Made by a program: the position numbers and the translations under genes. Below the pieces are notes generated by a model. That model was not told where the DNA came from. It ran no database searches and saw only the letters and a program-made list of their open reading frames with translations. From positions 124,001 through 188,000 of the forward strand of contig PDZS01000002.1 in NCBI GenBank assembly GCA_002753225.1: 64,000 nt of DNA, read 5' to 3'. Origin of the DNA: Deltaproteobacteria bacterium YD0425bin51 (GTDB lineage Bacteria > Desulfobacterota > Desulfobacteria > Desulfobacterales > YD0425bin51). Positions 1-8,860 of the stretch are shown here, one piece after another (the first letter of the stretch is position 1; each line of letters opens with the position of its first letter).

Positions 1-1765
1 TGCCGTTATAGGTTATATGGAGTTTCCCTGAATTAACATACTTGCCTATTATGGTACTTTCAACTTCATGTTTTTGGGATAATTTAAGGAAAGTCTCTAT
101 ATTTTCTTTTTTTACAGAAATGGTCATTCTTTCCTGAGATTCTGAAACCCATATTTCCCACTGGTCAAGTCCCTCATATTTTAAAGGCACTTTTTCAAGC
201 CAGATTTCACAGCCGTTGCTAAACCTGGCTGTTTCTCCAACAGAAGATGAAAGACCTCCTGCTCCGTTATCTGTTATAAATTCTATTAAACCCTTATCCC
301 TTGCTTCTAAAATAAAATCGTGCATCTTTTTTTGAGTATAAGGATCACCTATCTGAACATGACCTGCCGGAGTATTTTCTGAAAAAATATCAGATGAAGC
401 TGTAGCTCCATGAATACCATCTTTACCAATTCTTCCTCCGCACATTACAACAACTTCTTCAGGCGATGTCTTTTTTAGCTCAGACGGCTCTCCTGCAACT
501 TTGGAAGGCATAATTCCAACTGCTGTAACAAAAACAAGGCATTTTCCCATATAACCAGGATGAAAAATCACCTGACCAAAACAGGTGGGAATTCCGCTTT
601 TATTTCCTCCATCACGTACTCCTTCAATTAAACCGTCTAAAAGCCTTCTTGGGTGTAATTTGGGTTTTAATTCCCCCTTGTAATCTCTATGCCCTACGCA
701 AAATCCATAACCTCCCATAACTAGTTTTGAGCCTTTTCCTGTACCCATAGGATCGCGATATACTCCGACAATACCAGTAATAGAACCACCATATGCTTCA
801 ATATTTGAAGGAGAATTATGCGTCTCACCTGTAATAACATAATAGTTATTGTCATCAAATTTCCCTACCCCTCCATTATCCCAAAGCACTGATACGATCC
901 ATGACTTTTTAGCTTTAATTTCAAGAGTTGGAGATTCGATATAGGTTCTAAAAAGATTATCTACAATCTCTATCTCTGAATCTTTAGATTCCCTGTAACG
1001 GAAAAGCGCACGAAATGTATTATGATTGCAATGATCGCTTCTGGCTTGTGATATATATTCAAGCTCAATATCAGTTGGATCTGAAAGTCCAACACTATTC
1101 CTCCCTTCCATAACCTCTTTTCTTAGGAAATAATTTCTTATGGTTGGGATATCATTTGGATTTAAATAGAGATTTCTATCTTTACTTATTTTTTCAAGGG
1201 ATGACTCTTCCTCAATTGGAATTAAAGTTACTGTAGGAGTATGGTTTAGTCTGACTTTAGGAATAATATAACCAATACCTATATTTTTATTCCAATCATT
1301 TTTTGAATAAATTTTCCACTGATTTATAATGTCATTTGCTAAAAGCTCTGTTGCAATTTTGCTTAAATCTGAAAACTGCAAAGATTTTCCTTCTATGCAA
1401 TAACGCTTTGAAGTATATACAGATTCATCTTTAGCAAATTTAACGCCAAGTATATCAGAAATTGCTTCCATTGCAGTGCTTCCAGGGTTATCTCTTACTC
1501 CTGGTCTGTAGCCAATCCATATTATCCAGTCAAATGGAATGTCTATTGGTTCAAAAGATGAAATTTGTGTAACAGGATTTGTAAAAACATGGTTTTGAAT
1601 TGTTTTAAGCTGTTCAATTGATAAATTTTTATCAATTGTAACTACGCTTATAACTCTAACTTTATCTAAAGTTATTCCAAAATAATTTTTGGCTTTTTTA
1701 CAAATACCTTGTCCTTCAGCGTCAAAAAGATTATTCTTTAATGTAATTTCAATACGATGTGTCAT
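1..1765 (-). CDS. purL: Phosphoribosylformylglycinamidine synthase (N-terminal part; runs off window)
   Basis: This is an open frame read from an ATG at 1765 leftwards to the window edge, about 588 residues without a stop. The N-terminus begins MTHRIEITLKNN and looks like a PurS-like region, followed by the family block PGVRDNPGSTAMEAI. Further in come the AIR-synthase-type motifs of PurL: ARSDHCNHNTFRA, ITGETHNSPSNIEAYGG and the glycine-rich DPMGTGKGSK. The enzyme converts FGAR, ATP and glutamine-derived ammonia to FGAM in purine synthesis, in the cytoplasm. The C-terminal part lies outside the window, so I cannot tell whether a glutaminase domain is fused. It begins 10 bases after the rseP stop and is probably co-transcribed with it. 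Confidence 0.93.
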   Translation of the reverse strand, partial: MTHRIEITLKNNLFDAEGQGICKKAKNYFGITLDKVRVISVVTIDKNLSIEQLKTIQNHVFTNPVTQISSFEPIDIPFDWIIWIGYRPGVRDNPGSTAMEAISDILGVKFAKDESVYTSKRYCIEGKSLQFSDLSKIATELLANDIINQWKIYSKNDWNKNIGIGYIIPKVRLNHTPTVTLIPIEEESSLEKISKDRNLYLNPNDIPTIRNYFLRKEVMEGRNSVGLSDPTDIELEYISQARSDHCNHNTFRALFRYRESKDSEIEIVDNLFRTYIESPTLEIKAKKSWIVSVLWDNGGVGKFDDNNYYVITGETHNSPSNIEAYGGSITGIVGVYRDPMGTGKGSKLVMGGYGFCVGHRDYKGELKPKLHPRRLLDGLIEGVRDGGNKSGIPTCFGQVIFHPGYMGKCLVFVTAVGIMPSKVAGEPSELKKTSPEEVVVMCGGRIGKDGIHGATASSDIFSENTPAGHVQIGDPYTQKKMHDFILEARDKGLIEFITDNGAGGLSSSVGETARFSNGCEIWLEKVPLKYEGLDQWEIWVSESQERMTISVKKENIETFLKLSQKHEVESTIIGKYVNSGKLHITYNG

Positions 1766-1775
1766 AATTAATATT

Positions 1776-2846
1776 TCACTGGGTTGAAAAAGTTCGGGTT
1801 ATATCATTATAAAAAGCATATACCATAAGAAGAAAAAGTAAAACCATACCAACTTGCTGTGCTATTTCACGCACTTTTAGATTTACAGGCTTTCTAATTA
1901 CAGCTTCAATTAAAAAGAAAAATATATGTCCTCCATCTAAAACTGGAATTGGCAGGAAATTTAGAATTGCTAAATTTATACTTATTAAAGCAATAAAAAA
2001 GGCAAGATTTGCTATTCCGACTTTGGCTTGCTCACCTGCCATTTGAGCTATAAATATAGGTCCGCCAATTGTTTTACTGGGAATAATACCTTGAACAAGC
2101 TTTACAATGCTAATCAGGGTAAGCTCGCTTATATTATAAGCCTGCTTTATGCTTTCTATAAAGGCTTCTATTATATTTAAATCTTTTGTTATAGAATCTC
2201 CTGATGATGTTATCTTTACTACGTAACGGTTCACTGTTTCATTAAAAAGATTTTTTGTGCTGATAACTTCAGGAGTGACGCTGATACTTTTTAGTTCCCC
2301 TTCACGCTTTAATGTAAATTTTAGGGATTTCCCATTACTTTTTGAAATTAGCTTTGCCATGTCATCCCAAGTATTTACTGGCAGATCATCAAGTGATACA
2401 ATAAAATCGCCTTTTTTAATTCCAGCTTTGAATGCTGGTCCCCCATCTTCTACTTTTCCAACTACAGGCTTAATAATAGGGAGTCCATAAATTTGAAAAA
2501 TTGTAAAGAAAATTAAAATAGCTAAAACTAAATTAAAAAAAGGACCTGCTGCAACAATAAGCGCTCTTTTTAAAACATGCTTATGATTAAATGAAAAAGG
2601 AATATCTTCTTCAGGAAGTACTTCGTCTGGTTCTTCCCCAACCATTTTAACATATCCGCCAAGAGGTATAGCTGAAAGCCTGTAATCTGTTCTGTCTACT
2701 TTTTTGCCAAATATCCTTGGTCCAAAACCTAAAGAAAATATTTCTACTCCAACTCCAAATAATTTAGCGACTAAAAAATGCCCTAATTCATGAAAAAAAA
2801 TAAGAACTCCTAATACTATAATAAATGCTATAATACTCGTCATCAT
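1776..2846 (-). CDS. rseP: Site-2 intramembrane zinc metalloprotease RseP
   Basis: This is a 356-residue multi-pass membrane protease. The zinc-binding HELGH motif is at residues 19-23 in the first membrane helix, and the second conserved motif, LDGGH, is near residue 305 after NFLPIP. One PDZ domain lies at about 125-200 (GGPAFKAGIKKGDFIVSLDD). E. coli RseP has two PDZ domains and about 450 residues, so this is the shorter single-PDZ form. Family role: cleavage of membrane-embedded anti-sigma factors and signal-peptide remnants. The ATG at 2846 is followed by a second ATG. In many bacteria rseP directly follows dxr; here about 31 kb separates them. It is divergent from the beta-barrel gene at 2975. 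Confidence 0.95.
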   Translation of the reverse strand: MMTSIIAFIIVLGVLIFFHELGHFLVAKLFGVGVEIFSLGFGPRIFGKKVDRTDYRLSAIPLGGYVKMVGEEPDEVLPEEDIPFSFNHKHVLKRALIVAAGPFFNLVLAILIFFTIFQIYGLPIIKPVVGKVEDGGPAFKAGIKKGDFIVSLDDLPVNTWDDMAKLISKSNGKSLKFTLKREGELKSISVTPEVISTKNLFNETVNRYVVKITSSGDSITKDLNIIEAFIESIKQAYNISELTLISIVKLVQGIIPSKTIGGPIFIAQMAGEQAKVGIANLAFFIALISINLAILNFLPIPVLDGGHIFFFLIEAVIRKPVNLKVREIAQQVGMVLLFLLMVYAFYNDITRTFSTQ

Positions 2847-2974
2847 AATAACACTTTTTCCCTGTTATAAATTATTTTACTCTTGCTATTTTTAATAAAA
2901 AAATATTGTAATTTTAAAAAAATAGTAGCATTTTGTAACATAAATGACAATCATTAAGCAAAAGGAATTAAAAA

Positions 2975-4195
2975 GTGAAAAGATTAAGTTTAGCCTTTTA
3001 CATAATTTGTATTTTTGCATCGGTCGGCTATGCTAAAGAATTGAGCATATCAGGATATTTGGAGTGGGAAAATTTTATAAATAATAGTACTATTATAAAA
3101 ACTGAAGGACATCCTAAAGTAACCCTAAAATATGGGGATGATTCGCTTTACATAAAAAGTGTAGCTCATGGCTACCTATATCCCGAAAACCAAACTTCTT
3201 TTAAAGAATATTACAATGATAGAGTAGAAGTGCAGGAATTATTTATTTCTTCTCTTTTCAAAGACTTGGAGCTTCAGGTTGGAAAAAAGATTATAAAATG
3301 GGGTACTGCTGACACAATAAACCCGACTTCTTATTTTAATCCCTTTGATTTAACTGAAATTCTTCTTAAAGAAGACGACGAGCTTTATATAGGCGTTCCA
3401 GCCATATCAGGAACTTATATTTATGGGGATTACTCATTTCAGGCAGTCATTACACCTGTTCATACCCCGTCTAAACTACCTAAACAAGGCTCTCCATGGG
3501 AATTTAAATTTGAAAAACAGTTAATACCGGTAGAATTCAATGATAAGGGTAAAGAGCTTGACAGCAGCTTTAAAAATTCAGGTATAGGGATCCGTTTTTC
3601 AAGATCTTTAAAAGGTGCTGATTTTTCTTTATCTGCATATACAGGTCCAGATAGAGACATAATACTTATTCCATCTTTAAACATAAATAAAATTGAAATT
3701 ACTCCAATATATGAAAAAATTGCTTCCTTTGGAGCTGATATAGCATTTCCAATTGGTGATGTAACCCTCCAGTTTGAAGGAACATATACCCCAAACAAGA
3801 AGGTTGTAGCAAATTACTTAATTGAAAAAACAGGATATTTTTTTGCAGCTTTTGGAGGAACTTGGCTTTTTAATGATAAAACAACAATTATTTTTGAATA
3901 TTTAAAGGGAATATATACAAGTGACAGAAGTAAGTATTTAAACCCTTTTTTTTCAGATTTATTAAGCGGAAGTTTTGAGAGAAAATTCCTTGATGATTAT
4001 TTGATAATTGAAATAAAAGGGCTTATAAATACAAGGGACAGAAGCTTGCTCATGCTCCCAAAATTAACATGGGATTTTCAGAATGGTCTAAAGGCGGAAG
4101 CTGTATTTGGAATATTCGATGGAGATCCAGATACGCTTTTTGGCGGTTATGATGACAAAGATATTTTAAATTTAAGAATACGCTACCATTTTTAA
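2975..4195 (+). CDS. Outer-membrane beta-barrel protein (DUF1302-like)
   Basis: This is a 406-residue protein with a GTG start preceded by AAAGGA. A signal peptide spans about residues 1-20 (hydrophobic core, then YAKE). The mature part has alternating beta-strand character and ends in RIRYHF, the terminal aromatic typical of BAM substrates. The segment KKIIKWGTADTINPTSYFNP resembles the DUF1302-type barrels that often accompany MMPL-family exporters and LolA-like sorting proteins. Those two partners are encoded convergently at 17324-20350, and only the defence island separates them from this gene. I infer that it is the outer-membrane part of that export route. The substrate is unknown. The barrel fold is a confident call; the family name is less so. 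Confidence 0.7.
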   Translation: MKRLSLAFYIICIFASVGYAKELSISGYLEWENFINNSTIIKTEGHPKVTLKYGDDSLYIKSVAHGYLYPENQTSFKEYYNDRVEVQELFISSLFKDLELQVGKKIIKWGTADTINPTSYFNPFDLTEILLKEDDELYIGVPAISGTYIYGDYSFQAVITPVHTPSKLPKQGSPWEFKFEKQLIPVEFNDKGKELDSSFKNSGIGIRFSRSLKGADFSLSAYTGPDRDIILIPSLNINKIEITPIYEKIASFGADIAFPIGDVTLQFEGTYTPNKKVVANYLIEKTGYFFAAFGGTWLFNDKTTIIFEYLKGIYTSDRSKYLNPFFSDLLSGSFERKFLDDYLIIEIKGLINTRDRSLLMLPKLTWDFQNGLKAEAVFGIFDGDPDTLFGGYDDKDILNLRIRYHF

Positions 4196-4225
4196 ATCGC
4201 GGATTTACAGGGATTACTCGGATTT
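4196..4225 (+). repeat. Left arm of 30-bp inverted repeat flanking the defence island
   Basis: The arm begins immediately after the stop codon of the beta-barrel gene. It reads ATCGCGGATT, a 5-6 base spacer, then GATTACTCGGATT. The reverse complement of 17295-17323 matches it in 11 bases, differs in a short central block with one indel, then matches again in 13 bases. The two arms would form a strong hairpin if brought together. Confidence 0.75.
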
Positions 4226-4246
4226 AAAAATTAGATAGTTATATTT

Positions 4247-4278
4247 TTACAGACAGCATGTTTTTATCGTGTCTGTAA
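4247..4278 (+). terminator. Hairpin downstream of the beta-barrel gene
   Basis: TTACAGACA at 4247-4255 pairs with TGTCTGTAA at 4270-4278 across a T-rich loop. It lies 52 bases after the stop codon. There is no clean T-tract after the stem, so terminator function is uncertain. The rest of 4279-4481 is AT-rich and shows no recognisable gene. A short palindrome, TTGATTA/TAATCAA (4473-4489), overlaps the stop of the Hsp70-like gene. Confidence 0.35.
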
Positions 4279-4481
4279 AGTGCTAACCATTTGATTTTGA
4301 ATAAATTTATTTGTACTCGCAAGAGATTGTTAAAAAATATTTAAAATCAATTGGTTATCCCTAATCATTAGGTGAACATCCTATAGAATTAAGATCGACA
4401 ATTTTTTGTCCAAATTTTAATGGAAGGTCATTTATTATTGAGAGAATAAAACAATCTCAAAAGAGAAACATCTTGATTATT

Positions 4482-7124
4482 TTAATCAACAGTCAATCCT
4501 GTAATAATGTCATCGCCTTTAAATTCAATGTATTTTGCAATCTGTTTAAGGATTATTTCTACATGTTTATTCTCTGCATATTTAACAGCATCAGTCAAAA
4601 TGTGTTTTACTTCTTTAGCCAATTCATACTCTTCAGGTATTTGAGCGAGAAAAGAAGGTTCTATTTTTCGCCATCTCAGCAAATAAAGAAAAAGGTTAGC
4701 AGAGTTCTTAAAAATCACATAAATATTTTGCCTATTCAATTCATCTTTCATTCTATCACGAGCAAAAGACACAAGAAAAAGAGCTTGCTCTCTTGTAAGA
4801 GCTTGGTATGCCTCTTCTCTGTGCATCAGAATTTTGTTGATTCCCCATACCCATGTATTTGTATTGTTTTTATCTATTTTTATTCTCTCAATCGCAATTT
4901 CAAAAAACAGCCTTACTTCATCTAAAAAATGGAAATTCCTACCAATGGCATATATGGTATCTTGTGAGATTTCAGTCCTCTTAGTCATTAAAAGTAATTT
5001 TAAATATTTATTGCACTGTTCAGGGGCATTTATGAAAAAAAATGAACTGGTTGTAATTAAATTCTCAAGATGTGAATATAAATCACTCTGGTTTCCCAGA
5101 GCAGCTTTTATTTCAGAATCAAGTTTTGTTATTGTTTTTCTTACCAGTATTTTTGCTCTTTCTACTTTTTCTGTGAAATAGTCATTAAATAAAGAATTTT
5201 CTGTTGACTCTGAAATCATACCATTACTGTCTACAATTACATAGAATTTACCATTGATAAATTCTTTTGCTTTAAGGGTTTGTTTTAAATTATCAAGAAT
5301 TTGTTTATAGCGAGTCTCTCCTGCAGAGATGTTGATATATTCTGTAAATTTATGTTCGTTATTAATAAATACATTTAAATGTGATTTGAAGCTGATGAAT
5401 ACTTCCGGATAGCCTATTTGTTTCCTATCAAGAGGTTTAAAGGGCTTATCTTCAGATATCGCCATTCTCTGCCAGTCTAAAAACAGATGTTTAGCTCCAA
5501 AAAGTTCTGGCTTGTCTGGAATCAGTTCTATAGAAGCAAACCCTTGTGCTGGTTTCATTTTTATATGTAAATCAACTAAAATCTTTACTGGTACCGGAGC
5601 TGGAAAATCGAAAGGTAAGGTTCTATGTTCAGAATCCATCCGCCTCAAAAAGAAATCTATATGCTTTGTTCCAGGCAAGACTGAAAACCTATTTTCGATT
5701 TTGTGAGAATACGTTTCACCACCTTCAATCTCATCTGTAGTTACAAGCGTTTCCCATCTATAGCCGCCCCTATCTTTATCTTGAACTTTTATATCTATTT
5801 TGGGTAAGACATCATAATACGCCGGCAGTTTTTTTATTTTTTTATGAACATATTTCAAACAACCTTCTGCAATATGATCATTTCTAATATTCGAATCATT
5901 ATAAATATAGGTTGCGGCTGCCTGGTTATTCTGAAAACCAAGGTTGATCTCTTTATCAAGCACACGAATAACAATATCCTGTAATGTTTCTGACCCATTG
6001 CATTTAAAATTTCTAAACTGACCTGATATTATGGCACCACCTGGTTCGTCATCTTTACAATTAGATACAAGTAATTTTATCTGTTCTTCCACCCATTGGG
6101 TGATATTTAAAAAGGGATTATTGTGATCCGACGGTTTAATGTCAATATCACAGCACAGCTTAGAGCTTTCAATCAACCATTCAGGAGAATGCAATACAAA
6201 TGAATCATTGATAAACTGGTCAATTTTATCAGTAAAGATATTCCAACCATTTCCTGTATCAATGAACTGTTTTTCTGAATTTGAGCCAAGAATCCCATAT
6301 TCGATTGACCATAATTGTGATAATGATGTAAAAATTTGCCATATAACACCTATATCTCTGGTATGGTATTTAGATTCAGCAATATGTTCTGCCACACTTG
6401 CCAGAATAAGAGAGCCTGAAATCAATGGAGGAGTAACAGAAGGAAGAGCTCTTATTGGAACAGCGTAATTCTTACCATCTCTTTCCACTTTTCTGATATG
6501 AAGAGGCACAAATTCAAACAGGTCTGGACCAAAATGGATGAAATAAAACGGATCATCCTTCACAATTCGTCTGATCTCAATTTGAGATAGTCTTGAACAC
6601 CAATCAATAGCAGCAGCGATGGGTCTCCATAGAAGTGTTGCTTTGCACCCTCTTTTTCGTAATGAAGTGATTATAGCATCCTGACCAAATTCATGGAGAT
6701 TGTTAGGAATTGAAAGGACAATATGAGAATCTTTTTCCGGAGGTAAAAGATTGATAGTATGCTCTGCAATGATTTCCGATAAAGCTACACTATGCTTATC
6801 AGTGCTTCTCCAGTAAGCTCTTTTATCACCTGCAGCAACAAGTAACTGCCATGCTAAACTTACAGGTATTCTTCTGATTCCATTCTTGGGATCAAAACGA
6901 GATTCTGTTGGCCATGAATAACCTCTGCATATTCTTGATTCATAGCTTTCAATTCCTGTCAGAAACTTTTGAAATTTTCTTTCAGGCAGAACAAGAGTAG
7001 CTGGTATCACTGGACTCTGTGCAACAGCTATCTGTTCATCATCATAGCCTTTGCATAGAATAGCCTGTGCATCTAGCAGCCCTTCAAAATTACACCCTAA
7101 GTCTGGAAAAGTCATTTTTGTCAT
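4482..7124 (-). CDS. Hsp70/actin-fold ATPase-like protein of the defence island
   Basis: This 880-residue protein is the last gene of the five-gene operon and starts 2 bases after the preceding stop. Residues about 137-178 (HIVLSIPNNLHEFGQDAI, then LLWRPIAAAIDWC) follow the Hsp70/DnaK pattern in which a VPA.F...Q....A block precedes a NEPTAAAL block. FIHFGPDLFEFVPL, about 55 residues later, may be the phosphate-2 strand. The canonical GIDxGTT N-terminus is weak (only PDLG), so nucleotide hydrolysis may be degenerate. Residues after about 480 are a beta-rich segment followed by a long helical C-terminus. Family knowledge: Hsp70-like proteins, predicted to bind RNA or ribosomal components, accompany McrBC-derived CoCoNuT systems. 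I infer a sensor or regulator role here, not a housekeeping chaperone. Confidence 0.65.
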   Translation of the reverse strand: MTKMTFPDLGCNFEGLLDAQAILCKGYDDEQIAVAQSPVIPATLVLPERKFQKFLTGIESYESRICRGYSWPTESRFDPKNGIRRIPVSLAWQLLVAAGDKRAYWRSTDKHSVALSEIIAEHTINLLPPEKDSHIVLSIPNNLHEFGQDAIITSLRKRGCKATLLWRPIAAAIDWCSRLSQIEIRRIVKDDPFYFIHFGPDLFEFVPLHIRKVERDGKNYAVPIRALPSVTPPLISGSLILASVAEHIAESKYHTRDIGVIWQIFTSLSQLWSIEYGILGSNSEKQFIDTGNGWNIFTDKIDQFINDSFVLHSPEWLIESSKLCCDIDIKPSDHNNPFLNITQWVEEQIKLLVSNCKDDEPGGAIISGQFRNFKCNGSETLQDIVIRVLDKEINLGFQNNQAAATYIYNDSNIRNDHIAEGCLKYVHKKIKKLPAYYDVLPKIDIKVQDKDRGGYRWETLVTTDEIEGGETYSHKIENRFSVLPGTKHIDFFLRRMDSEHRTLPFDFPAPVPVKILVDLHIKMKPAQGFASIELIPDKPELFGAKHLFLDWQRMAISEDKPFKPLDRKQIGYPEVFISFKSHLNVFINNEHKFTEYINISAGETRYKQILDNLKQTLKAKEFINGKFYVIVDSNGMISESTENSLFNDYFTEKVERAKILVRKTITKLDSEIKAALGNQSDLYSHLENLITTSSFFFINAPEQCNKYLKLLLMTKRTEISQDTIYAIGRNFHFLDEVRLFFEIAIERIKIDKNNTNTWVWGINKILMHREEAYQALTREQALFLVSFARDRMKDELNRQNIYVIFKNSANLFLYLLRWRKIEPSFLAQIPEEYELAKEVKHILTDAVKYAENKHVEIILKQIAKYIEFKGDDIITGLTVD

Positions 7125-7126
7125 TT

Positions 7127-8860
7127 TTACTTTATTAAATCAAGGGTTTCTATAAAAAATATCTGAAGATATTCAATAATATCATGCCATTTCTGAGGAC
7201 TTGCCGAGAATTCTATGGCATAGATTTTTGTTTTTGGATTATCTTTAGGATATTGCTCAAATGCTTGAGTGGTGGCATGATTCATTGAGCTTATCATTAC
7301 ACATCCAGCCATTTTTGGTATAGTGTAGTGATAAGACAAATCCTGATAAAAATCGTAAATGGTTGATGCTGCTGATTCCGCAACCTTTTTAATATCTGGC
7401 AAAATAGTTGTTGATGCTCCGTGTATTCCCCAGAATACAATAACCACCTTTTTCTGGGTTTCTGAATCTGTTATCAGAACATAAAGATGTCCGCCGGTTC
7501 CACCAAGATGTCTGCAAACAGAGTGATTATGTGCATGAGATGAATTTACTGTTTCAATAATATAAACTTTATTGTCATATTCAAACCAGCATGGTCCAGG
7601 AACAGATTCAGTCAGCAGCCATGAACCGCATATCTGTTCAGACATAAACAGCGCTCTTGATTTTGCAATTGGTTTAACTTCAATCTGCTTATTCTCAGAG
7701 ACTCCTGAAATCACTATCGAAATTAAGAAAGTCGCAATATTTGACCATAATCTTGATTGCCATGCCCAGGCATTATCAATTTCATAATCCTGTCGAATCA
7801 GCCTCTGATACCACTCCCACAGCTCTTTATAATTATGCCCTGACTGAAGAACATAATTAGGTTGAACAATAGACTCTATTGTTTGAACATCATTCAAAAA
7901 TGGTGCATTTAAAATTTTTTTTGAGAGTAGATTAAACTTCTTAACACTTCTGAATCTTTTACTTTTGGCATTTTCTTCAAATCTTATATGTTCTTTAATA
8001 TATCTGAAAGACGCTTCGATAGAGCGTTTTAAAAAATCTTTCAAGACTCTGTTTTCAAGTGTATCAAAAGAGGAAATTCTGACCACTGCCATTATTTTCT
8101 GTTTTGTGCCGCCTTTTTCTGGAATGGTTCTACCGGGCTGTCGTGCAATCCAGCGAAGAGAGTTGCTGCCAATTTCCTGAATTTTCTCAATCCGCTGAAT
8201 TTGATTGCTGCGCATCAGCATCTTTCTGGGATTACCTGAAATCTGCTGGATAATTTCCTGCATATTTTTGGCAATTTTGACAATAAGTGCCATACGAGGT
8301 TCATCCTGTCTGTGCTTCTCCTCAAGAAGCAATGAAGCTATCTTTTCCCAATGAACATAATCTGTATCTGTGTAACGGTTAAGATTCTTTTTTTGTTCAT
8401 CAGAAAACTTGGAATCAATAATCTCATTAATAATGTCAACCCATGAAGAAATCAGATTTAGTAACGATGACGAATTGATATCATCATCCATTTTATCTAT
8501 ATTGCCCTTGATTTTATGTGGTGGCTTGATTGCCCCTTGAAACGTGAAAGAGCATCTTAGTTTCTTTCCATTTTCAATAGTAGTGATTTTAACATTCTTA
8601 TCTGAAGATAATAGAAAAGGCTGGGGCAGTTCATAAAGTTGAAACTCTCTTTGTGATGACCCCGATGGTCTGTATGGAGGACCAAGTTTTGGCAGAGTAT
8701 TCTGTCCTAAGTAAATATCAATATTTTCAGCAAGCAGCAATACTGGTGACCCCCAAAATTTTATAGTATTCGGAATATCTCTTTCAAATAATGGGATTCT
8801 TTGATCAGTATTGGGTGCTGCCCAAGGAAATGGACAAATAAATGCTACAATTTTATCCAT
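7127..8860 (-). CDS. McrC-like DUF2357 protein, putative degenerate nuclease
   Basis: This is a 577-residue protein. The central segment ISSFDTLENRVLKDFLKRSI matches the DUF2357/McrC pattern in which ENR.LK.FL follows a beta-rich N-terminal domain. The C-terminal half holds a candidate restriction-endonuclease-like core (GPCWFEYDNKVYIIETVNSS), but I cannot find the expected PD...(D/E)xK triad. An E is present and the lysine is not where it should be. It may be an inactive nuclease or a diverged one. The start overlaps the stop of the AAA gene by 8 bases, which places it in the McrC position after an McrB-like motor. The inferred role is effector or structural partner of that AAA ring. Confidence 0.6.
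   Translation of the reverse strand: MDKIVAFICPFPWAAPNTDQRIPLFERDIPNTIKFWGSPVLLLAENIDIYLGQNTLPKLGPPYRPSGSSQREFQLYELPQPFLLSSDKNVKITTIENGKKLRCSFTFQGAIKPPHKIKGNIDKMDDDINSSSLLNLISSWVDIINEIIDSKFSDEQKKNLNRYTDTDYVHWEKIASLLLEEKHRQDEPRMALIVKIAKNMQEIIQQISGNPRKMLMRSNQIQRIEKIQEIGSNSLRWIARQPGRTIPEKGGTKQKIMAVVRISSFDTLENRVLKDFLKRSIEASFRYIKEHIRFEENAKSKRFRSVKKFNLLSKKILNAPFLNDVQTIESIVQPNYVLQSGHNYKELWEWYQRLIRQDYEIDNAWAWQSRLWSNIATFLISIVISGVSENKQIEVKPIAKSRALFMSEQICGSWLLTESVPGPCWFEYDNKVYIIETVNSSHAHNHSVCRHLGGTGGHLYVLITDSETQKKVVIVFWGIHGASTTILPDIKKVAESAASTIYDFYQDLSYHYTIPKMAGCVMISSMNHATTQAFEQYPKDNPKTKIYAIEFSASPQKWHDIIEYLQIFFIETLDLIK

Noticed and set aside
4315..4480. Possible decayed coding fragment (YSQEIVKKYLKSIGYP, then SLGEHPIELRS after a stop)
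   Set aside because: Too short and interrupted to assign to any family. No supporting start or homologous block seen.
4473..4925. Plus-strand open frames opposite the island genes
   Set aside because: They are antisense shadows with no ribosome sites and low-complexity hydrophobic translations.
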